Below the pieces are notes generated by a model that was not told where the DNA came from, made no database searches, and was given only the letters and a program-made list of their open reading frames with translations. This document shows positions 19,156 through 27,067 of a DNA stretch of 64,000 nucleotides, one piece after another. The position numbers were made by a program, and so were the translations under genes. The number at the start of each line of letters is the position of its first letter. The stretch's first letter is position 1. This DNA comes from CAVTQZ01 sp963737015 (GTDB lineage: Bacteria > Actinomycetota > Acidimicrobiia > Acidimicrobiales > UBA8190): positions 558,001 through 622,000 of the forward strand of contig CAVTQZ010000001.1 of the NCBI GenBank assembly GCA_963737015.1, written 5' to 3'.

Positions 19156-19877
19156 AGGAGCCAGTGCCTTCCCCTCTGGTGGCGATATCGGGCTCGGACC
19201 AGCAAGCGACCTGGGGCGCATGGAACGACATGGCGACGCTCGTGCCGAGTGCCTACCCGGCCGCGATCGAAGCCGCAGGAGGATGTCCGGTTGTCGTCGC
19301 AGCGACCGCGGACCCGAGGGTGATCTCGGAGCGCTTCGACGCCGTCTTGCTGAGCGGGGGAGGGGATCTCGACTCTCGCCTGTACGGGGCCGAACCGCAC
19401 GCCGAGGCGCAACCACCGGACCCCGGCCGCGACTCTTTCGAGGTGAAGCTGCTCGATGCGTGCTGCTTGCGGGACATCCCGCTACTCGCGATATGCCGAG
19501 GGCTTCAGGTGCTGAACGTTGCCCGAGGAGGAACACTTCATCAGCACCTTCCCGACGCGGTTGGCAACACGGCCCATCTCCCGGTACCTGGGAGGTTCGC
19601 GCGTCACGACGTCCGGATCGATCCGGGGAGCCGATTGTTCGAGGTTCTCGGGTCCGAACGCCTGAGCGTGCCCACACATCACCATCAGGCGGTGGACTGT
19701 CTCGGGTCGGGGCTCGTCCCGACGGCGTGGGCCGACGACGGCGTCATCGAAGCAGTGGAGGACCCGGCCTTGAAGTTCCTGCTCGCGGTGCAGTGGCACC
19801 CTGAAGTGGGCGAGGACTTGTCGCTGTTCCGAGCGCTCGTGAACGCGGCGGCGAGCGTTCGGAGGTCCGTGGGTTAG
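19152..19877 (+). CDS. Class I glutamine amidotransferase-like hydrolase (PuuD type)
   Basis: About 240 residues. Nucleophile in A-I-C-R-G-L-Q-V-L-N-V, catalytic His-Glu in A-V-Q-W-H-P-E, and the family pattern G-G-G-D-L-D-x-x-L-Y-G. This is the gamma-glutamyl-gamma-aminobutyrate hydrolase (PuuD) branch, which removes the gamma-glutamyl group. TTG 19152 overlaps the SDR stop; GTG 19164 is an alternative but lies only three bases after a GAAGGAG sequence. It completes a ligase-dehydrogenase-hydrolase trio. Confidence 0.87.
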   Translation: MKEPVPSPLVAISGSDQQATWGAWNDMATLVPSAYPAAIEAAGGCPVVVAATADPRVISERFDAVLLSGGGDLDSRLYGAEPHAEAQPPDPGRDSFEVKLLDACCLRDIPLLAICRGLQVLNVARGGTLHQHLPDAVGNTAHLPVPGRFARHDVRIDPGSRLFEVLGSERLSVPTHHHQAVDCLGSGLVPTAWADDGVIEAVEDPALKFLLAVQWHPEVGEDLSLFRALVNAAASVRRSVG

Positions 19878-19984
19878 GTCCCCGGGACGCTGCATGGCAA
19901 AAGCCCGAGTGAGCTTGCGGCCCGCCCCGGATATCGTCGGTCATCCCGAGTGCTTCGTCGATGACAGACAGAGGACCGCGGGCC

Positions 19985-20584
19985 TCAAATCGCTTGCGGC
20001 TCGCGACGTAATCTCGTCCCCGCCCATACGCCTGCAAAGGAGATGACGACGGCTCCGACTGCGCCGGCTCCGATTCCGATCGCGCGCGACCAATCGAGCG
20101 GGATCGAGGGTCCGGCCGCAACGTCCATCAGGGTTCCGACGAAACCGGCGACGGCCCCAGCGGCATTTATGACGAGGGCCACCTGGCTCAAGAGCACGAT
20201 CCGGTCAGCGCGCCAGACATGGACGTCGGTGTCGGGAGGCTCCTCTTCCTCACCCTCTCCCCCGATACCGGAAGCCACGGACCACCTTTGGAATTGCCAC
20301 CAGCCCAGCGCCAGGGTGCCGAGAAGTATCAGGGAGAAGACTGCCCCCGCCCACGATGAGCCGCTCTCTATCTCGAGTCCTGTCGAGATCAAATCTGGCG
20401 GCCCTGACACGACTTGGGTGCCGACGGTTGCGGCGACCGCCGTGGCTAGTCCTCCGACGACCACCAGCCCGACCGCTACGAGCATCGAAGCAGCCAGGAC
20501 TTCGGCCGGCTCCCACGGGACCCTCCGTCGAGCGGGTTCGTCTTCTTCTGTGTGTTCTGTGTCTTCTTCTGGACCGTTCGCCAT
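19985..20584 (-). CDS. Predicted four-helix membrane protein of unknown function
   Basis: 199 residues. After an acidic, charged N-terminus there are four hydrophobic segments (around residues 32-54, 76-94, 134-156 and 171-190), separated by a short acidic loop. ATG at 20584 chosen because the sequence upstream in the frame is low-complexity and would overlap the promoter of the divergent comM. No family recognised. Confidence 0.7.
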   Translation of the reverse strand: MANGPEEDTEHTEEDEPARRRVPWEPAEVLAASMLVAVGLVVVGGLATAVAATVGTQVVSGPPDLISTGLEIESGSSWAGAVFSLILLGTLALGWWQFQRWSVASGIGGEGEEEEPPDTDVHVWRADRIVLLSQVALVINAAGAVAGFVGTLMDVAAGPSIPLDWSRAIGIGAGAVGAVVISFAGVWAGTRLRREPQAI

Positions 20585-20770
20585 GCTCGAAGCGTAAGGC
20601 TCTGCCGCTTTGGACTCGAGCCTCGTGGGGCGCGTGCCCGGGGTCTCGGGCACGGTGTAACAGCCGGTCGATACCCTCGGTATCACGCCTCGTGCGGCCG
20701 GCGTTCTAACGGCCCTCCAAGAATCTTTCGGTGCGGGATCCCTTCCGCATCGCCATTCCTATGGGGAGAC

Positions 20771-21739
20771 ATGATGTTCGCATGCATCTCCTCGGCCATC
20801 CTTCACGGGGTCGAAGGCCGTCCGGTAGCCGTAGAGGTCCACGTGGCGGAGAACTCATTGCCGGGCTTTTCGATCGTCGGGCTACCGGACGCCGCTGTGC
20901 GCGAGTCGCGAGATCGTGTGCGTGCAGCCGTCGTCACGAGCGGCATGAGTTGGCCGAGTCGCAAGCTCACGGTGAACCTCGCTCCGTCGGGCATAAAGAA
21001 AGGGGGTGTCTGGCTTGATCTCCCTATCGCCGTGGGAATTCTCGTGGCGACAGGTCAGCTCGAACCCGAGAAGATCCAGGATCACTCCTTCATAGGTGAG
21101 CTCGGTCTCGACGGCTCCCTTCGGCCGGTTGCGGGGGTCGTTCCATTGTCGGCGGTTCTGGCCGGCCGGAAGGTGATCGTTCCGAGTGCCTGCGCGGCGC
21201 AGGCGCAACTCGTGGCGGGCTCCGACGTGCTCGCGGCCTCGAACCTGCTGGGTCTCGTGGAAGCGGTGCAAGGACGGGGCCAATGGGAAGAGGTGAATCC
21301 ATGTTCGAGCACGGCACACAAGCGTCTCGCCGACATGTCCGAGTTGCGCGGACAGCTCGTCGGCCGCAGAGCGCTCGAGATCTCGGCGGCAGGAGGTCAC
21401 CACCTGCTCCTGGTTGGCCCTCCAGGTTCCGGTAAGACGATGCTCGCCAGACGGCTGCAGGGGATCCTGCCGCAGCTCACGCGCGATGAGGCGCTCGAGG
21501 TGATGCAGATCTGGTCGGCGGCGGGTGTGGCGGTAGCCGATAGCGGCCTCCCAGAGCGCCCGCCTTTTCGTTCACCACACCACAGCGCGACCGAAGTTGC
21601 TCTGGTCGGAGGCGGCACCGAATGGTTGCGTCCGGGCGAGGCGAGCCTCGCACATACAACGCTCTACCGAAGTTCCCTGGATGCGAAACCGTCGTTTGAA
21701 GCCCAACGGGTTGTGTTTGACAAAACTAGTTTGGTTTGA
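20771..21739 (+). pseudogene. comM: comM 5' fragment (Mg-chelatase-like/YifB), interrupted by the integrative element
   Basis: ComM/YifB is a hexameric AAA+ helicase that aids integration of transforming DNA. This half has the conserved N-terminus (V-E-V-H-V-A-E-N-S-L-P-G-F, G-L-P-D-A-A-V-R-E-S-R-D-R-V) and Walker A (G-P-P-G-S-G-K-T-M). Authentic sequence ends with G-E-A-S-L-A-H at about 21654; the next 28 codons come from the element and end at TGA 21737-21739. With the 3' half the intact gene would encode about 506 residues, the normal length. The product lacks Walker B and the sensor region. Confidence 0.9.
21641..21680. other. attL: comM/element left junction
   Basis: comM sequence GCGAGCCTCGCA leads into central dinucleotide CA (21653-21654), followed by the element arm TACAACGCTCTAC then TTCCCTG (21655-21679). 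The same arm occurs in inverted orientation at the right end with 20 of 25 positions identical, placing the crossover at the CA shared by both junctions. The shared sequence at the two junctions is only ACA, as expected for a serine integrase with a 2-bp overlap. Confidence 0.85.
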
Positions 21740-21745
21740 CATTAT
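21717..21745 (+). promoter_or_regulatory. Promoter for the toxin-antitoxin-like pair, probably leaderless
   Basis: Consensus -35 TTGACA (21717-21722), 17-bp spacer, -10 CATTAT (21740-21745), and the ATG of the next gene at 21749. The transcript would start at or within a few bases of the start codon. The octamer GTTTGACA occurs twice (21715-21722 and 21734-21741) and could be an operator for the RHH protein encoded downstream; the operator role is inference. Confidence 0.55.
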
Positions 21746-21748
21746 TAA

Positions 21749-21988
21749 ATGAAGCAGATCAGGTTCACGACGGCGAGCCGGAAGCACCGCTTAGGACGTG
21801 CTCATGTGCGATACGTCATGTCAACCTCCACGCCGGTCCCGATCACCACGAACCGGGGCGACCGGGGATGGCTTTATGTCGGTCCTGACGAGCGAGGAGT
21901 CATGTTGGAGGTGATCGCCGTGGAAAAAGAAGACGACGTGCTCGTTGTCATCCACGCCATGCCTCACGGGTTCAAGAGGGGAAGCTGA
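21749..21988 (+). CDS. Small toxin-like protein of a putative type II toxin-antitoxin pair
   Basis: 79 residues, basic N-terminus (A-S-R-K-H-R-L-G-R-A-H-V-R) and a C-terminal beta-rich part with L-E-V-I-A-V-E and L-V-V-I-H-A-M-P. This pattern resembles small putative toxins found directly before RHH antitoxins, although I cannot name the family. One base separates its stop from the next ATG, so the genes are co-translated. No catalytic residues are assigned. Confidence 0.6.
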   Translation: MKQIRFTTASRKHRLGRAHVRYVMSTSTPVPITTNRGDRGWLYVGPDERGVMLEVIAVEKEDDVLVVIHAMPHGFKRGS

Positions 21989-21989
21989 G

Positions 21990-22292
21990 ATGGCAAGGAG
22001 AGAACGACCGAAGGTCACGCTCGACACCCCTATCGGTCCGGACGTGGATCTCGAGAAAGAGGTAGTGCGAGACAAGAAGGGACGGCGGATCACGAACGCC
22101 TACGTGGACCGACTCGTCGAGACGGCAAGGAAGCCTGGCCGCCCATCGTTGGAAAACGGGCGCTCTCCGGCAATCGCGTTTCGGCTGCCTCGAGAGCTGA
22201 GACAGAGAGCCGAAGCGGTAGCCGCTCGCGAAGGCAAGACCGTGTCTGAACTCGCCCGTGAAGCTCTCGAATCGCGCCTTGAGGCGTCTTGA
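21990..22292 (+). CDS. Ribbon-helix-helix antitoxin-like protein
   Basis: 100 residues. The C-terminal 40 residues fit a CopG/RHH fold: a beta strand (A-I-A-F-R-L-P) then two helices (E-L-R-Q-R-A-E-A-V-A and T-V-S-E-L-A-R-E-A-L). The N-terminal part, with D-K-K-G-R-R-I-T-N-A-Y-V, would contact the partner toxin. It likely represses its own promoter at 21717-21745. ATG 21990 follows the toxin stop directly. Confidence 0.7.
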   Translation: MARRERPKVTLDTPIGPDVDLEKEVVRDKKGRRITNAYVDRLVETARKPGRPSLENGRSPAIAFRLPRELRQRAEAVAAREGKTVSELAREALESRLEAS

Positions 22293-22461
22293 AGCCATGC
22301 CTCGCGAGGTGGTTCCCGAGGGCCTCCTTTCTCCTGTAGAGGCGCTCAGAGAGTCAGGCCTCAAGCCGAAGGAGTTCATCCTGCTGTCCGTAAAGGGCGC
22401 CTCAACACGGTCGTGCTGCCCGATCGCAAGCACGAAAACGAAAATCGCTCGAGCGATTGTG

Positions 22462-24306
22462 ATGTCGACCATCAGCATGGCTCTCACAATGGGCGTGTTG
22501 GAATGTGCCACCTCCGCAGCATCGGCGTCGGGGCTCACCTCGCCGATCTGGACCATCAGCCCGAATCCCAACCCGGCGAACGCCCCATACAGCACCCTGA
22601 ACGGGGTGTCCTGTGTTGGACGGACGTTCTGTGTCGCAGTTGGCGAATCACAGCCATCGGGCGGATCAGAAAGCTTGATTGAGCGATGGAATGGGATTTC
22701 GTGGGCAATCGATCCCGCGCCCAACCCTCCGGACAGTACCTCGTCGTATCTCTCCGGAGTCAGCTGCACCTCGACGACGTTTTGCATGGCAGTGGGGACG
22801 GGATTCACAGGAACAACAGGCACTACGTTGGTCGAGAACTGGAATGGATCGAGTTGGTCCATCGTCAGCCCGTCTCCCGGCGGGGTTCTCGCCGGCGTCT
22901 CGTGTCCGGGTTCGACTGATTGCTTCGCGGTGGGAGGAGGAGCGATCGAACACTGGAACGGGACCGGGTGGACATCTTCCGCCACCGTAGGGTCTGTATC
23001 ACTTTCAGCCGTCTCTTGTGCTGGGTCAAACGCATGCATGGCAGTCGGGGAGTACGCCGGCCCGAACGGCATGTCCGGGACCCCGGAGGCCTACGTATGG
23101 AATGGGACGTCGTGGACCGATACGAGACCCCCGGGTGTGCTGTCGTATATGACCTTCTTCAGCGGTGTCTGGTGTACCGGGGCAACGTCGTGTACGGCGG
23201 TGGGTGACTGGGAACCGGGCAACGCTGCTGAAACGCTCGTCGAGAGCTGGAACGGCTCGTCTTGGTCCATCGTGGCGAGTCCCAACAACTCCAGGTACGC
23301 GTACAACAGACTCAACGCGGTCTCCTGCGTGTCACCCTCGTTCTGCGCGGCAGTTGGGACGCTCGAAGGAAGCAGATTCAGCTCCTCGTCGCTGTTCGAG
23401 ACGTGGAACGGGTCGACGTGGAATATCGGCACAGGCGTGAACGCATCGCCGCTGGCAGTTGTGTGTACTTCCCCGTTGGTCTGCACGGCTGTAGGGGACA
23501 GCATTGCTTTCAACGGTGGTTTGAGCACGATCGCGGCAACCTACGGACAGGTCCGTCCGGGGCGGGTGGTCGGCATGACAGGTGACCCGTCGACATCGGG
23601 CTACCGCGAAGCCGGATCAGATGGATCTGCTGTGGCTTTTGGTTCGGCGTATCTCGGCTCGCTCGGAGGTGCGCCTTTGAACCAACCAGTCGTCGGCATA
23701 GCGTCGACTCCTTCGGGAAAGGGCTATTGGCTTGTGGCCGCTGACGGTGGAATCTTCAGCTTCGGTGACGCCGGGTTCTACGGATCGACCGGAGCCATGC
23801 GCCTCAATCAGCCCGTCGTGGGCATGGCCGGCACTTCCGACGGCGGTGGCTACTGGCTTGTCGCCGCTGACGGAGGCGTCTTTACCTTTGGTGACGCGCA
23901 GTTCTATGGCTCCGCGGGATCGATCCACCTAAACAAGCCCGTCGTCGGAATGTCGCCTACGCCTGATGGAAAGGGCTATTGGCTTGTGGCCGCTGACGGT
24001 GGAATCTTCAGCTTCGGTGACGCCGGGTTCTACGGATCGACCGGAGCCATGCGCCTCAATCAGCCCGTCGTGGGCATGGCCGGCACTTCCGACGGCGGTG
24101 GCTACTGGCTTGTGGCCGCTGACGGTGGAATCTTCAGCTTCGGTGACGCCGGGTTCTACGGATCGACCGGAGCCATGCGCCTCAATCAGCCCGTCGTGGG
24201 CATGGCCGGCACTTCCGACGGCGGTGGCTACTGGCTTGTGGCCGCTGACGGTGGAATCTTCAGCTTCGGTGACGCCGGGTTCTACGGCACCTGGGCGCAG
24301 TCATAA
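22462..24306 (+). CDS. Secreted two-domain repeat protein (element cargo)
   Basis: About 614 residues from ATG 22462; the frame is open back to 22258 and the start is uncertain. A hydrophobic signal-like segment ends near A-S-A-S-G. Domain 1 has seven units with the pattern S-C-x-x-x-x-F-C-x-A-V-G followed by E-x-W-N-G-x-S-W, each with a cysteine pair. Domain 2 has six 42-residue units of G-Y-W-L-V-A-A-D-G-G. Seven and six units suggest two beta-propellers. The protein should be extracellular; ligand unknown. Domain 2 is the same repeat as in the chromosomal amidase at 15.4 kb. Confidence 0.8.
   Translation: MSTISMALTMGVLECATSAASASGLTSPIWTISPNPNPANAPYSTLNGVSCVGRTFCVAVGESQPSGGSESLIERWNGISWAIDPAPNPPDSTSSYLSGVSCTSTTFCMAVGTGFTGTTGTTLVENWNGSSWSIVSPSPGGVLAGVSCPGSTDCFAVGGGAIEHWNGTGWTSSATVGSVSLSAVSCAGSNACMAVGEYAGPNGMSGTPEAYVWNGTSWTDTRPPGVLSYMTFFSGVWCTGATSCTAVGDWEPGNAAETLVESWNGSSWSIVASPNNSRYAYNRLNAVSCVSPSFCAAVGTLEGSRFSSSSLFETWNGSTWNIGTGVNASPLAVVCTSPLVCTAVGDSIAFNGGLSTIAATYGQVRPGRVVGMTGDPSTSGYREAGSDGSAVAFGSAYLGSLGGAPLNQPVVGIASTPSGKGYWLVAADGGIFSFGDAGFYGSTGAMRLNQPVVGMAGTSDGGGYWLVAADGGVFTFGDAQFYGSAGSIHLNKPVVGMSPTPDGKGYWLVAADGGIFSFGDAGFYGSTGAMRLNQPVVGMAGTSDGGGYWLVAADGGIFSFGDAGFYGSTGAMRLNQPVVGMAGTSDGGGYWLVAADGGIFSFGDAGFYGTWAQS
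23596..24301 (+). repeat. Six 126-bp tandem repeats in the element cargo gene
   Basis: Units start at 23596 (degenerate), 23722, 23848, 23974, 24100 and 24226, exactly 126 bp apart. The units at 23722, 23974, 24100 and 24226 are almost identical in DNA, including synonymous positions, while the unit at 23848 differs. This indicates recent duplication or gene conversion within the array. Such identity also makes the copy number vulnerable to assembly collapse. Confidence 0.9.
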
Positions 24307-24494
24307 GCGCCATTCGACTCTGGGTGCTAGGTGCACTCCGTTTAACGTCGGCCTCAGCCTCCTCTTAGACCTCATGGCCGACTTGATGTGAGGTGGACGG
24401 ACCGGAACGTCAGCCGACGGCTGCGATCGCGGCTGGGACTAAGGACCCTTGTCCAACGATCGACTTAGCGGGACGATCCATCCAGGAGGAAACG
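24307..24494 (+). other. Intergenic region with an inverted repeat
   Basis: 188 bases between the two cargo genes. It contains an inverted repeat GTCGGCC (24347-24353) and GGCCGAC (24376-24382) with a 22-base loop, a possible weak terminator of the repeat-protein gene, and ends with a perfect AGGAGG ribosome-binding site at 24484-24489. No gene supported. Confidence 0.45.
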
Positions 24495-25550
24495 ATGGCT
24501 CTTGATCGCCCACGGAGTCTGCTTTCTTGGGCAAGTGTCGGCATCCTTCTGCTCCTTGTCGCGCTAGCGGGGGCAGGCTCCGCGCTAACGGCATCGCCCC
24601 GTGGGCTGCCTCCAGCGTCCACCACAAAGATCCAGGCGAGTGCCGCCTCGACGCTCCCATCGACTGTGCCGACGACTACCATTCCGCCTACTTCGACCAC
24701 GTCCACGACGATGCTGCAAGACGGCGCGACGTCGATCTCCTGCGCAATGAGCGGTGCCGCTAGCCCTGTCTCCGTCATCGATGGGGCCGCCATCCTCACA
24801 CTCAGTTGGAGCGCGCCCGGAGAACCGGGCGGACCCGCAGTCGTCCAGGGCGGAAGGATCGCGCTTCGCGACAACGGCGTGACGCTGTTCGACGAAGCTC
24901 TGAGCCCACCGAACCCCGCTAACGATTCTCCGGTGAGCGAAGAAGAGGTTTCGTCCTGGGCCCGGGGGTGGGAACAAGCGTTGCCCTGCCTCGAAGTCCC
25001 AACCGCAGGTCGACCCCTCGTCTACCTCAACGGCTGGGCTGCGGGCATGACCTGTTGCGGAATCGTGCGGGCCTACTACCCCTTTGAGCAAGGTTCATAT
25101 ATCTCCACGGACCGAGACCAGGGACGGGCATTCCCGAGCGAACAGGTCCTCGACGGGCACGTGGTGATCAACGGATACAACCGAGACTGGAACAGCCACT
25201 TCACCTGTGGGGCTTGCCGCGGCCCGATTCAGATTCTGCGATTCCAAAACGGCGCGTACCAAGACGTCACCGCCGACTTCCCCACACAGATCCGCGACGA
25301 CGCCTCGCAGTTACTGATGTTCACCGGACCCCCCTACGACGCCCTGATTTCTCTGGCCGCTTGGGCCGCCGACGAATGCGAGTTGGGACTGCAGTCCGCT
25401 GCTTTCTCGAGGCTCGACTCCATGGCGGCGAGCGGGCAACTCACTCCTCCGTCGGGGTCATCGGCCGACAACTTCGGCTACACGTTCACCGGTTCTGCCT
25501 ATCTGGCTGACCTACACAACTTTCTTCGCCAGGAGGGTTACTGCAGGTAA
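24495..25550 (+). CDS. Membrane-anchored secreted protein of unknown function (element cargo)
   Basis: 351 residues. The start ATG 24495 is fixed by AGGAGG five bases upstream. One N-terminal hydrophobic helix (residues 11-32) acts as signal or anchor, then a Ser/Thr/Pro linker and a roughly 270-residue globular part with several cysteines (C-C-G-I-V-R-A-Y-Y-P, C-G-A-C-R-G-P). No family recognised. The cysteine-rich extracellular part suggests disulfides outside the cell. Confidence 0.75.
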   Translation: MALDRPRSLLSWASVGILLLLVALAGAGSALTASPRGLPPASTTKIQASAASTLPSTVPTTTIPPTSTTSTTMLQDGATSISCAMSGAASPVSVIDGAAILTLSWSAPGEPGGPAVVQGGRIALRDNGVTLFDEALSPPNPANDSPVSEEEVSSWARGWEQALPCLEVPTAGRPLVYLNGWAAGMTCCGIVRAYYPFEQGSYISTDRDQGRAFPSEQVLDGHVVINGYNRDWNSHFTCGACRGPIQILRFQNGAYQDVTADFPTQIRDDASQLLMFTGPPYDALISLAAWAADECELGLQSAAFSRLDSMAASGQLTPPSGSSADNFGYTFTGSAYLADLHNFLRQEGYCR

Positions 25551-25892
25551 CAGTGTCCGGCACTGCGAGATCAGGTTCTGCTCCGGATTTCGGAGCGGTC
25601 AAGGACGGCCCCAGGCCGGCGTAGCGAATCCTTGACGGCTCCGTCTCTAGTTAACTCCGACAATGGTCGTAGGCGGCCGCTCGCCGGCCCCTGATCGCCG
25701 ATTCGAGTGTTGATCGTGTCGTGACTGAGAACGCGGGCGCTGCCCGGACAATTGAAGGTCAACATTCGAAATGGCCAGAAGTGGCCAGGACTGTCCACGA
25801 TGGACCGTTGGCGTCCGCTGGAGACCGTAATGCTCTTTTGAGCTGCGCTTTTTGTGCTCGGAAGCGTCACAACCTCGCCGGATGCTCCGGGC
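25551..25892 (+). other. Intergenic region before rep with tandem hairpins (candidate replication origin)
   Basis: 342 bases with no supported gene. Two adjacent perfect hairpins: TGGCCA-GAAG-TGGCCA (25772-25787) and GTCCA-CGA-TGGAC (25793-25805). Rolling-circle origins often present the nick site in such a loop upstream of rep, so this is a candidate double-strand origin; it could equally be a terminator or operator. The second hairpin lies about 85 bp before the rep start. Confidence 0.4.
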
Positions 25893-26690
25893 ATGGACGA
25901 ACTCGAAAGGGCCGCGACCGCCGAAGGCGGGCGCACTTCCCTTGAAGTAGCAACGAAACTCGGACGAAGAAGAGGAAGCTGGGTTCTCGGTTTCTACCCA
26001 GACGCGCTGGAGGCTGGCGGAGTATTTCGTCCTGCCGGACGGGATCACCCCGGGCGAGATCTCCGTCAGGTGACACGAGATCCGCAGCGGTCGGCTGAGG
26101 AAGCTGGGAGAAGGGCGGCGACCTGCATCCGAAGATACGCCGCCTCGAACCGCCTCAACCGTCTTGGGACTCTGACTTACGCGGACTCCTGTCGTGAACC
26201 GCGACAGCTTCGCCGAGACGTAGGGGAGTTCTTCCGGGAACTGCGTGATGCGCTCGGAGAACCGTTCCCGTACCTGTGGGTGCCCGAGTGGCATCCGGGC
26301 GGGCACGGCCTGCACCTGCACTTCGCCGTGGAGCGGTTCATCCGGCACTCCGTGATCAAGGAGGCGTGGGGGAGGGGCATCGTCCACATCAAGCTCTTGG
26401 GCGACGTGCCGATCGGGACCGGGCACCTCGGCGAAGCCAGGGTGGCGGCGAGGTACCTGGCCAAGTACGTCCGCAAGGGTCTCGAAGATGGTCACGAACT
26501 TGGCCTGCACCGCTACGAATGCGCCCAGGGCTTTCACCCCAAGGTCGAGCAGATCGTTGCAACTACGTCCCACGAAGCGATCGAGGAAGCCAGTAAGCGA
26601 GTGGGCCGATGGCCGGAGCTGACATGGCGTTCGAGGGACGCAGAACGTTGGTACGGGCCACCGGCGGTGTGGGCGTGGTGGGATCGATGA
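25893..26690 (+). CDS. HUH-family rolling-circle replication initiator
   Basis: 265 residues from ATG 25893 (a GTG at 25854 is also possible). It shows the three Rep motifs in order: motif I G-T-L-T-Y (residues 92-96), motif II H-L-H (141-143) that holds the metal, and motif III Y-L-A-K-Y (188-192) with the nicking tyrosine and a lysine. This matches the replication-associated (G2P/ORF2-like) endonucleases of rolling-circle plasmids and filamentous phages. It would nick the element and start replication or transfer. The stop overlaps the next ATG as ATGA. Confidence 0.8.
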   Translation: MDELERAATAEGGRTSLEVATKLGRRRGSWVLGFYPDALEAGGVFRPAGRDHPGRDLRQVTRDPQRSAEEAGRRAATCIRRYAASNRLNRLGTLTYADSCREPRQLRRDVGEFFRELRDALGEPFPYLWVPEWHPGGHGLHLHFAVERFIRHSVIKEAWGRGIVHIKLLGDVPIGTGHLGEARVAARYLAKYVRKGLEDGHELGLHRYECAQGFHPKVEQIVATTSHEAIEEASKRVGRWPELTWRSRDAERWYGPPAVWAWWDR

Positions 26691-27067
26691 GCCCGTCGAG
26701 CAGAGGCGCCCGGCGCCGCAGCGCGCCGGGCGCCCGGGATACCGAGCTGGCAGAAGCAGCAAAGGCGTGGGCTGAGAGAACTGCAGATGCGCAGGGCCTC
26801 CCGAGTGGCGTCACCGACGACACTGTGATTGCAGAGGTTGCCGTGTTGCTCGTCAGTGGGCGTGAGGAAGTTCCCTCAGGCGCGCCACACGGGCTCGACA
26901 CGCCCAGGCTCGAAGCGATTGCGGCCCCGGACGATGGCGGGATGGATGACGATCCTCGGGAGAACAGCGGCGATGATGGCGCGCTGGCGGGCAGGGTCGA
27001 GGTTCGACCACTGTGCCCGGAGGACGCCCGGTCTTCCGACGAAGCCGTCAAGCGCAGAAGCGCCTGA
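26687..27067 (+). CDS. Small protein translationally coupled to rep
   Basis: 126 residues, starting in an ATGA overlap with rep. The N-terminus is Arg/Ser-rich; residues about 20-55 form a likely helix pair (E-L-A-E-A-A-K-A-W-A-E-R-T and D-T-V-I-A-E-V-A-V-L-L-V). The last about 64 codons are antisense to the end of the integrase gene. No family recognised. The C-terminal third could be a chance frame, so the coding end is uncertain, but the coupling and the helical segment favour a real gene. Confidence 0.5.
   Translation: MSPSSRGARRRSAPGARDTELAEAAKAWAERTADAQGLPSGVTDDTVIAEVAVLLVSGREEVPSGAPHGLDTPRLEAIAAPDDGGMDDDPRENSGDDGALAGRVEVRPLCPEDARSSDEAVKRRSA

Noticed and set aside
23722..24301. Regular 126-bp tandem repeats as a CRISPR or other non-coding array
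   Set aside because: The repeats keep one reading frame, encode 42-residue units and have no spacers.
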